Of a DNA stretch of 64,000 nucleotides, positions 51,201 to 61,050 are shown piece after piece. Under the pieces are notes generated by a model. That model had not been told where the DNA came from. It made no database searches and worked only from the letters and a program-made list of their open reading frames with translations. Position numbers and translations under genes: made by a program. The stretch is from assembly GCF_018139145.2 (NCBI RefSeq), contig NC_059471.1, positions 211,191,494 to 211,255,493 of the forward strand. The letters run 5' to 3'. How positions within the stretch are numbered: the first letter of the stretch is position 1; every line of letters starts with the position of its first letter. The DNA comes from Gymnogyps californianus. Lineage: Eukaryota; Chordata; Aves; Accipitriformes; Cathartidae.

Positions 51201-54200
51201 CATAGCATTTTTGCTTGACCTCCCCTTCTTCCACCCTGGCCAATCAAGCAGGGGAAAGGTGGTGCACAGTAGAAGACCCCTGCATCACCTGGGGACCCTT
51301 CCCCTGGGCAGGGTCCTCCTCGGACACAGGCAGGACATCTGTCACCCAATGTGGGTGACCCTGGGGCAGAGAGCCCGGTCAGACGTCGCCCAGCCTGGCT
51401 GCTAATTATCCCGCAAGGAAAGGGAACTGGCTGTGCAAATTGTGAAACATGAGGGCTGTCAGCATCAGAGGGGATTCACACTGAGGATGACAGGCATGAC
51501 CTGCTTTTACTGCTTTGTTTATTTATTTGGTGACATACTGTCATTCAGTGAATAATCTGGAGTTTTCCTCTCGGGGGTTTCTCCTTTGTTCCTTTGGTAC
51601 TGAGGATAACCAAGCTGGGGATGGGGACAGACACCCCACTCCCTGACTCTGGCAGGACTTCAGTGATGTCCCCGTTGTACTGGGGGGAACCAAATGAAAA
51701 GGGCACAGCACATCATAATTCCCAAAATCCTGGGAGGAGACTAGGGATCGCTCATCCACCTCAGGGGAGAGTAACGAAGGTGATGGGACTAGAGGAATCC
51801 CATCCCACTCTCCTGCTCCATTGTCTCTTGAACTGACTTCCAGCAGAGCAGCCACTGCATCCCATTCATCCCCATGCGGCCAGTGGTGCGAGCTCCACGT
51901 GGTGCTCACCAGGAAGGCCTTCTCCCACATCGCCGCCTGCTTTTCATTACTCACCTCCATTTAATAATGTAGAGGGCAGGGAAGGAGCAGTCCCACAATT
52001 TCAAACACCCCAAACACAATCTGTTGCAGCTGGGCAATTCTAGTCGTCTCGGATGCATAAGGTCTGATTAAACTGTGGTGGTACATAATGCGCAGCACCT
52101 TCAGGATTGCCTTCCAAATTGCTTCAGCACAGCCATCCACTAGTCCTGGTTCTCACTGAAATACCTCCATCATTAAAGCAACAACTATACATTAAATTTG
52201 CACATAAGCATATGCATATGTATAGGAAAGTTCATAAAACAAGCAAACTGCCAGCCTTCTTGCAGCAAACTTTGGTTTTATTCTGTGTGCATGTTCAAGG
52301 AGGGGAAGGTGGTTTCTGAGTTAGGACATTTCTTGTTGTGCCAAGAATGGAGATAGCAGTTCAAGTGGAAAAAAAGCCAGTTCAAACACTTCAAAAAAGT
52401 GGTCAGTCTCTCAGCAGCTGGGCTTCATAATTTACTGGCACATCACCCCTGAATGAGTTGCTTCAAGGTCACTACAACCCTGAGTCTCTATTTGGCTGTA
52501 CCAAGACCTGCCCTCAGTGCACCTAATGGTGTGTGACGTTCGGCCACAAACTCTCTCGGCAGTGCACCAGGGCAGCATTAGGCACCAAACATTTTGCCTG
52601 AGATGTGGCAGCAGGTTTAGACATGGGAACATTCAGACCTCCCTTAACTGATTTCCCAACCAAAACCTACCAGGTTCAGCAGGAGTCTTGCTTTCACCCC
52701 TTCTTGCTTCTCAAGCTGTCTGTTGATAATTTCAAATCATAATTATAGAATTATAATGATAAGCCAATTACTAGAGCAAAGTATCTTTTCAAAATCACGT
52801 AATAGAAAGAGAAGTGCAAACATTCTCTGAATTCATGCTTTTGCAAACTGATTTTGACAGCCTCTCCTCTGCTGACAGCACCTCGTGTCCGCCATACCAA
52901 GCACAACAGCAATCTCAGTACGAGTCACTATCTACTTGATGGTTGTAATTTTATTTTACGACATTGCATATCTTACAGTGGGGTCTAGCAAAGTGCAAAG
53001 GCACCAGACATGGAACCCATCCTGCGTGACTGCGGAGCTGGGTCTGCTCTGAGCATTTTACAGGTTCAGGATGACGGAGGGCACAAGTCCTGTACATTTT
53101 CAAGACAGGTGAGCGTGCGCTCTTTGCTCTTGCCCAGAGCAGCCACCTCTATAAAACCTCTTGACAGGCAGGCAAGGAGCTGGGCAATGCTCTCATTCCC
53201 GTCAAACTCTTGTTTTTCTCTGCATGCATGCCTCAAGCATTCTGCTTTTTTCTTATTTGCGCACGAAGTCGGGCAATCCTTCAAGTGGAGGTGGCATCCT
53301 GAAGCTGACTTTATTCCTAAAATGTGTGTTTGAATAACCAATTGCTCCTCTTTTTGTTCTCCTGAAGCCTGTCCTGGCAGGGCTTGGCAGGCAGCTTGCA
53401 CATGGCCGGGGGCACCTGTGTGCTCGGACAGGGTGCACGGGGACAGCCACGGCCACCAAGTTCCTGCATGCTGGAAGCACAACGGCCTGGCCACCAGCTG
53501 GGTGCTCCACAGGGAGCCGAGGTGACCCCATGCCTCCTGTGCTCTGCTGTGCTTGGCGGGGAGGGTGCTGCTGAGTGCATCTCCTCACCTTCCCTCGATC
53601 CCTCCCTGGCCACCTCTTTCTTGTAATGGGGATTTTTTGCAGCCAGGGTGGATAAGCAGAGGGGAGTAGGAGAAATCCTGGGAGTCAGTACCCATGGCTG
53701 TGCCCATGCCTTCACAGGGCTGTGCCTGTGGCTCCTGTAGCTTCATCAACCACTGTAGCGCAGGAGCAAACATGCCCTTTCACAAGCATCTTCCATGCCC
53801 GCATAGCATCCAAAATGCAGGGTCAGCTCCTCCAGCCTGGCTAATGCTGGATGCAAAGCAGTCTCAAGTGCTTTTTGGAGGGATTTGAGGCATAGCCGTC
53901 CTAGGAGGTATCATTCCTCCAGGAAACCTCAGGTGGCTTCAAGTACCAGTGCTTCCCACAGTCACGAGCTCAGGGAAGTGCAAGAGCATCCTGGTTGCTC
54001 AAAAAAGGCAAAGCCCAGGGAAAGTCAGGTTACATTTATGCATCCGGAGCCGGCTGGCATCCTTAAACACATCTTAGAGATGCTGTAGCCATAATTCTGG
54101 TCCTTAAGCTGCTGCCAGTAGAGCCAGGGCATTTGGTTGAAAGAAGGGAGCAACAGGGCACAAGCTTTCTCCCATCCCATCACCTGAGCTGCTGGTGAGG

Positions 54201-55777
54201 CACAAGGAGCAGTGCTGGAGAAACAGCCCCATCTGCATGAATGCTCATCCACAGAGGGCTGCACAGGGCAAGCTAGGTTTGTCATATTTATGTTGCTTTA
54301 GGCTCTGCTGGCTTCAGATGAAGAAGGGGTTTTGGGTAGTCCAGCTCCCCGGTGCTGCTCTGTAGTTAAGTCTAAATGCCACTTTTCACTCGGAGGCAAT
54401 CAGAGGCCACTGCAGATTGCACTGGGGGTTAGCCACGACCTTCAGAAAACTATGGAAAAATACGCTGTGTTAGCTGTCCTTTGTCAAAATGCTAAATAAT
54501 AGCCCTGCCAAAGTTGGTAAATGTTCCATCGAAGGTGCAGGAGGCCACAAAGAACATGTTTTAACAGTCACCAGTACAAAATTTGCATCCTGCTGTGCAC
54601 CGAGAGCCACGTGAGCTTTCTGAGTTAGCATTGCGCCTCGAATGCATTTTTCACCTGACCTCCTCGTTTCTAGGGATGCAATTATCAACAGAGGACCCGG
54701 TTTTATTATTAAGTAGCAAATCAATCCGACTATGCCGAGCGCAATCCAATTATTGCTTGTAGTTACTGTAGGCTGAAGAAGTCATAAATAAATGAGCATG
54801 CTGGAGGTATTTAACATTTCAGTCCCTCCATAGGTACCCAGCCCATCGTTCATGCTGTGTGCCAGCTGGGCATTGATCCTGCAGTGAATTGCTCGGTTTT
54901 GGGGGGATTTTTGGTCGGTGCAGCAGGGCGGTGCGGTCAGAGGGCAGGTTGTGGTGCTCCATGCTGGCGCAGACAATTGCAGGATAATTGGGGGTAAATG
55001 CAGCCTCTTTTTTTCTTTTGTTTCCTGGAGCGGACGCAGGGCAGGGGCCTCTTCCTGCTCCTCTCACGCTCAGCCGGTGGGAGCAGAGCAAACGCAGGTT
55101 CATGTGTCGGTCCATGGGTGCAGGAAAGCCAAGAAAAGGTGCTTTGCAAAACTCCAGCCAGCTCCCGAGGGGACAGGGCTGAACCCAGTGTTCACTTTCC
55201 TTCTCTTACCGCTATTCCCAAAGCACCCCAGCTGTCTGGTTTTGGGTTTCAAAGCTTATTTTTAGAGGGTTTGGGTTGTTCAGTGGAAACAAAGCATCTT
55301 GTAGTACACAGGTACTTAGTTACTCATTACCTCGTTAGCACAATGATGTATGAACAGCCGCACAAGTAAAATGATGTTCAACTGCAATATAAACACAGTC
55401 ACTGTTAAACGGACTCATTTAAAAAAGTATTCCTTACATCTGGCTTTCTTTTGGGGTTTTTTTCTCCTCTTCTTTCTCTTCCTTTCCTCCAGACTGTTTT
55501 TCTACTTCTGCTCATTAGGACTATTTTGAAGCGTCCGCCCTCAGTCGTCACAGTTTGGGGGGCAAGTGCTGCAAGGAGGGAAGGTGTCCCCGTGCAGGCA
55601 GGCTGCAGGCAGCTGCCACGCAGAGCCCGTGCCCACGTCGGTGTCCATCCCCAGCCGAAGCAGCGTGCACAATGATGAGCTCTGCCCGTGCTGCACTAAT
55701 GGCGAGGAGGATGCTGGTGTTTAACTTGTGCACTCGTTAGTATTCAACTGTAGGGTCAAATGAATCATTTTTTCTAA
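48265..55777. other. Non-coding DNA, no gene recognised
   Basis: No gene is supported. Overlapping open frames of up to 142 codons near 53066-53715 and up to 123 codons near 54998-55369 occur on both strands in GC-richer DNA and have no recognisable family. The stretch at 49555-49740 and that at 50470-50650 are AT-rich. At 49287-49312 a CTGATTTACACCAGACTGAG...GAGCTGG passage resembles an old amniote CR1/L3 repeat motif, too short to call firmly. An AT-rich inverted-repeat cluster is listed separately. Confidence 0.6.
50077..50121. repeat. AT-rich inverted-repeat cluster (ATAAGAAT octamer)
   Basis: The octamer ATAAGAAT occurs at 50077-50084 and 50114-50121, and its complement ATTCTTAT at 50090-50097 and 50100-50107. 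The first pair forms a perfect 9-bp stem with a 3-base loop (50077-50097). The second pair can form another stem with a 6-base loop. It may be a small palindrome-driven expansion; a folded RNA or cruciform is possible but there is no transcript evidence. Confidence 0.8.
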
Positions 55778-55843
55778 GCTATTGCTGTTGCTATTGCTAT
55801 TGCTATTACTACTACTGCTACTACTACTACTACTATTATTATT
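55778..55843. repeat. Compound triplet microsatellite (GCTATT / ACT / ATT)
   Basis: The tract begins with GCTATT and GCTGTT hexamers, passes into ACT/GCT triplets, then five ACT-type units and a short ATT run. In one frame it would read as a leucine run, which explains a leucine-rich open frame here that is not a gene. It is probably length-polymorphic. Confidence 0.9.
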
Positions 55844-55960
55844 TGCTCTTTCTGCCAGGGAGTGTATAAAAATGACATTTACAATCCTGTACCATTATTT
55901 ATGTAATTTTGTCCCTGGTCACTTGGTAATGCAGAAACCAGTTGTCTTCACCAGTTTGGC

Positions 55961-55980
55961 AAAAAAAAAAAAAAAAAAAA
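55961..55980 (+). repeat. A20 homopolymer
   Basis: Twenty consecutive A residues follow CCAGTTTGGC. There is no AATAAA just upstream and no recognisable SINE, LINE or retrocopied gene body before it, so a retrotransposon tail cannot be claimed. It is best treated as a simple homopolymer. Confidence 0.9.
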
Positions 55981-58900
55981 GCTGATTTTGCATCAAAGTA
56001 GGTGGCAGCTTCTCAATTCTGTTTGTCACAAGCAGCAAGCCATCTTCAACCATCCAGCAGTTTAAGGATTTTGTTTTGAGGGAATAAAAGGATGAGAGGG
56101 AAATGGGGCATTTCCTATGGATTGCCTTGTTTATTTGCTTGGGCTTGCTTGTTTCCCTGCAAGGGGAAATCAGCAGGAAAAAGAACTTCTAGTGAAAGCC
56201 ATGAAAGGGGATGACTTCCAGATTTCCCTCTAGATATTTCGCACAACCCTACAAAAAATACTTGGAAAGCTGCTATTGAAATCAGCTCCTCTCAAGGGTT
56301 GTGCTTTCCTTCCCTGACAGGAGGAGAATGGCCTGTTATGGGGTCTCCACCCTCCAGTTCTGCGTCCTATCTGAATTTTAGCTGAAATAACTATCTGAAA
56401 CCTTGAGATTCGCCACCCTTCTTCTCAGGGGGGAGCCTTGTAACCGTCTCCTCATTCCCATGGATGTGATGCCATGGAAAGCCATCAGGCCAGCGACCAG
56501 CCACGTCCTGATCTCCAGAGCTTCTCCCATGGGGTTGAAGAGCAAAGCGGTGGCTGCTGCACGCTGCCCCCATTGCTCTGAAGAGTCAAAGGCTAGAGCA
56601 CACTTCACACATCCTTGAAAGTTAAAAATCTAGTGACATGACTTGAAAAACCTTCATATTTCTAGGTAGGCTCTGGCCAAGAGGCCTGAATTCAGAGGCC
56701 ATAAGGTTTCTCACTTGACTTGGGAAGTGGAAGCAGAAGGGGGCAGGTTTCTGTGGGGTGTATTGGCACAATCTTCAGACTTTATTGAAGGTCTGCACCA
56801 GCTCAAAATCTGAGTTTGCGTGCTCTACCTAGGGGGTTTATTTATTTTGGCCACATGCAGGGGGAAGTACCAAGCCCAGCGCTGGCAGCTGCAGGAACGG
56901 TGATGCTATAAGGGCTCTGGGAATAAGTGTGCAGAGAGACAACCTATGTGATCACCACTGGAAAAACCCACCATTCACCACCAATTATCACACTCAAGGT
57001 CTCAAGAGAGGCTACAATTATTCCCTGCTCCAAGTCTAGAGCAAATCAGCATTTTCCCAGTAATTGCAGTGTAGTAACTATTGTAGATGTTGACTTTTTA
57101 ATAGCGAACACTGCTCAAGCATTAGATTTACAGTCATGTTAGTTAGCTTTAGTGACTTGGGAATCAATTACCTTGCCGTACAACATGACCAAAGATTATA
57201 GGGTAGTCCATGTAATAATTTATACTGCCACCTAGGAGTGAAACTGTAACTTCAGCGTTTCACATCACAGAAAGACACTCTGTTTGCACAGCAATAATTC
57301 CAGTAATAATAATAATAACCATAAAAAGGGAAAAGGAGGAAAACAGTGATTACAAAATAGAGGAAGACCTGTGTACAAATAGGGCACTGGGAGGTGTTGG
57401 GAGCTTTGCCATTCTCAATTATTTTTCAGAATGATAACAGCAGTAGCGTTTTGTTAATGAATGTGTTTTACCAGTTCAATTCACTTGGGTTGGCAAGTGA
57501 GGCTGCCTGGCTCTGCCCCGGCAGAAGGGTTGTCCCAGTCCAGTCATTGGGACACACAGCCAGTGTGCCGTGTCATCAGCAACACAAAACCCGCTACCGG
57601 CCCCCGTTAACCGCTTGCCCTCTTGATTGATGTCAGCACTGCTGATTTCTAGGATCAGTTTTATAGGCAGCATTTTTCCCGTTTTCTGCCCACCCCTCTG
57701 CCTCCCAGCACTTGTTCCCACACTTGACTCCTTTCTCCCGCTTGGGACAGGAAAAACTTGTGCCTAGTTCTCCAGGCCCCTCTGCACAAAGAAAACATCT
57801 TTCCTTTAAGTCTTTTGAAACAAGACCACCCAGGTCAGCTTTTCAGTCTGTGTTTCCAAGCAAATTATGGAGAAAGAACATCATTAATTAATTTTTTTTC
57901 CTCCTGCAAAAGAGTTGCCACTGTGACCCTTTAACTATTGGCTTTGTCCACTTTCCTCTCATTTATTTCCCATTTATTTCAGTCCTCACTTCACATGAAG
58001 CTGGCAGCTGAGCTTTTTGAACCCTCCAAGCACAGTGGTCCCTCATGAAACAATGATCAGTGAAACTATACGAAAACTGGTTACTGTCATTATAAAATGG
58101 ACTAGGACAGGGTCTTCCATATGCAGGTGTTCATCACCAGACGGTAAAAAGTTTATACTAATATATCAGACTGCTCCCTTGACACTAACCAGCAAAGCAC
58201 AGTCCGTTTTTAAAATTGCTAAGGCTCAAAAATATTAAGACTGCCTTAAAATAATGGAATTAATAAAATGCATAGAGTTGGGCTCTCTTCTCCTTCACCT
58301 TCTGGAATCAGCCCAGAAGAGCAGGTTTTCAGAAAAACGTCATCTATCATGAGATTTGGCAGCCTTGCTCTCTCAGATCGTAAGGTCACTGTCACTGCAG
58401 AAAGGCAGCCGTCTCTGGAATGAGGAGGAGGGGGAGAAGTGTCTGCCTGCGAGTCAGGGAACGGGAAAATTAGCATTGCTCTAAACAAGGAGCCTGAGCT
58501 GCAGTGGGGAAATAGCATCACTGCCCCTCTGAGATGGTTCAAACCCGCTGGGGATGTACGACCCTGCTCCACCATCGTGCCCATCAGATGGGAGCATCCA
58601 AGCCATGGTCCGCAGAGAGCAGCACAGCCCTGCCGCCATCCATGGTGGTGGCTCCCAAGCAATTTGCAGACAGGACACAGGGGAGCCTTTTATCATTAGT
58701 TTCCCTCGTTACTGCTTGAACGTGCAAAGGATAACGTATGAATGCAGTCGATTCCTCGTAGGTATTTGTCCCTATTTTGGAGGTGCAGTTTAGTTGCATC
58801 CCGCAGCTAAGCAGTGATATTGCAAACATCAGGGACCGTGTGGCATTTGGGTTTTATTTCTTCTCTTTCTCCCATGCTGCCTCCCATGAGAACTGCTGCG

Positions 58901-60322
58901 GAAATTCTTGTTTTGCCTGAAAATATGCATTTGACCAACCATGATTGTATTTAAGCCTGTTCAATTGCTTTAATAACAATCCTTCCAACACACTTAATCT
59001 GAAAATGTTTTCAATGTACTCAAAAATCTTATAAACAAAGATTGCAGTCACCATCACAGTGTTCTTGCAAAGCCAAAACCCAAACATTAGTCGGTTTGCT
59101 GTATAGCTTAATTGCCATGTATCTTATCTGACCAGTGGCATATGCTGCTATAGCTAATATGAATATAACTTCTCCCCCTTTTTTAAATAAAACAAGCCCA
59201 AGGAGTCATTGCAAAAAGTATCACCCTAGGAAGAGTTGATTTTTGTGTTATGTCTGAAGTCTATATTCACCTCTCAGGGTTTAAACAGTTGTTATACTTC
59301 ACAGTCCTCCTAGGAGAGAGGGAAGTGTGTTATGATCAAACTCAGGTTATAGGTGAGGATAGAGGGCTAGTGCGAGGCAAAATGTCACTGAGAAATGGGT
59401 GGGAGAGAACAGACCCAACCATAAACATGTCCTTCCCCATCCTATAAACAGGCACCTAGTTTTCCGTAGCCCAAAGACTGCAACAACATTACGGAGCTGC
59501 AGAAACTACCATTATATTAGCCAACAAGTACTGGTTTTGCTGGTAGTTGAGCAGTTGATGGGGTTGATCAGTCTTCAGAGACAAAATATCTCCCGCTTCC
59601 CACTTTCTGGAGTCAAGGTGGTGATGGGGAAAAGGTGCTATGGTGCAAGTCCCACATCTTGTCTGCAAATCCTAGCTCTGAAGTAGTGTCAGCCAGGTTA
59701 GAGCTATTCTCAAAGGGGGGATTGGGTGTTTAATGCTGACTTTTTATGAATCAGCACATTGCCTGGAGGCAGGCACCTCCTGCAAAAATGGGGCAGGGGA
59801 CGAAAAGCTGAGCAAGGGGAGCATTTTTGAAGCCACAGCTAGTAGGCGAAACCTTCACCCTTTTCATGAGGGCTCTGTGGTTTGAGACCTCCCTCAGGAC
59901 GTATGAATTTGAGCTTCTCATCTCTTTTTTGTGGGAGAAGTATCAATGCCACTTATCCTACAGCCTTGCATGTGTCTGCAAGGCCTGTTACAGCCGTTAA
60001 GTGAAAGACATAAAGAGTCCTCAAAGCAGGCATCGATATCCAAGACTCTCCCGTCTCAAACAGCAGCCAGCAAGGACTGCTAAGTCCCATCAATGGGCCA
60101 CTTCCAGGCTCTCCTGCCCTTTTCGGGGCTGGTCTCTAGTGGTTCTGGGTCTGTGTGGCCCCGTGCAAACACAGCTAGACTTCGCAGAGACATTGCTTGG
60201 AGCAAACCGTGCAGACCACAGGGTGCTCAGAAACCAGGCCACCACCACGTACGGAGGGGAAATGAGCAACCTTTATGGAGTGAATTAATCAAGCACTTCA
60301 ATCGCCTTAGCTGAGGGTTAAT
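55981..60322. other. Non-coding DNA, no gene recognised
   Basis: No gene is supported. The longest open frame, 138 codons on the minus strand at 58246-58662, is overlapped by frames on the plus strand and shows no recognisable family. A TAA triplet run lies near 57303-57318. The AT-rich part at about 58960-59220 has no recognisable repeat. Confidence 0.65.
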
Positions 60323-60388
60323 AGTCTTGTGGTGACTGCCCTGGACGGGGTATCAGGAGAGCTGGATTTTATTCCTGGTGTGCTTCAG
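60323..60388 (+). repeat. tRNA-derived SINE head remnant (MIR-like)
   Basis: The plus strand reads GTCTTGTGGTGACTGCCCTGGACGGGGTATCAGGAGAGCTGGATTTTATTCCTGG in pieces. This follows the tRNA-related head of amniote MIR-like SINEs: A-box-like 'tggttagagcactggactggg', 'agtcaggaga', and the B-box-derived 'gttctattcctgg'. The later core is not recognised directly after it, so it is a 5' fragment. A tRNA gene is excluded because no cloverleaf or intact B box is present. Confidence 0.55.
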
Positions 60389-60914
60389 TAATGAAAAGGA
60401 AATTGTGTTCAGACGAGCGATAGAAGCCCATGCTCCCAGAAACGTCAGATACGCAGCAATTAGACTCAAGTTAAACAATAAATCAAGTAACACTGAGCCT
60501 TCGGCTCTAGCAGAGCACCATTATGACTAGTGCTATGTTTATTTAGAAGATGCTGAGCCCATTTTGAATGTTTTCATATTAAATGTAATTTGGGTGTTTG
60601 TTATTAAAGCAATTGACTGGGCCTAAATGCAAACATTATTGGTCAGATAAATATTTTCTGGCAAATAAGATCTGTTCATTGCACTTTTATGACACGAGGG
60701 CTTACTTGCTCCGAGATTTATTTTCTGTTTGCTTCCTCTCTTTGCAAGATTGCCTCATAAAGATTAAAAAAGCCAAAGTGAACCAAAGTGTGAAGTAGAA
60801 ATCACCGATTAAACTGTCAGAAATGGAACAGCCTTTGTTAATCACCGATTTATTATCTGGGGGAAGAAGAGGGGTCTCGAGTTAACACAAAGGCTTTGGT
60901 GTCACAAGGTTTGC
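60389..60914. other. Non-coding DNA between two SINE remnants
   Basis: No gene or repeat is recognised. The part at 60530-60680 is AT-rich and repeat-free. ATCACCGATT occurs twice (60802-60811 and 60840-60849), a small direct repeat with no visible function. Confidence 0.6.
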
Positions 60915-61050
60915 GATTTATTCCCAGGTCTCTCTCTCTCCAATTTGGTATGGGATCTTACCCCAGTAAATTGATCTCTCTATGACTCCATTTTCCCATC
61001 TGTTCAACTTAGGTAATGATCTTGCCTCACAGAGAGAGTGAAAACTTTCA
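60915..61050 (+). repeat. Ancient MIR-like SINE remnant, near full core and tail
   Basis: On the plus strand a TTTATTCCCAGGTCTCTCT stretch corresponds to the B-box region. TGGGATCTTACCCCAGTAAATTGATCTCTCTATGACTCCATTTTCCCATCTGT follows the MIR core order ('gaccttgggcaagtcacttaacctctctgtgcctcagtttcctcatctgt'). AGGTAATGATCTTGCCTCACAGAG then matches the 'taatagtacctacctcatag' tail. The ordered agreement over some 130 bases makes this the best preserved SINE fossil of the window. The subfamily is not resolved. Confidence 0.7.
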
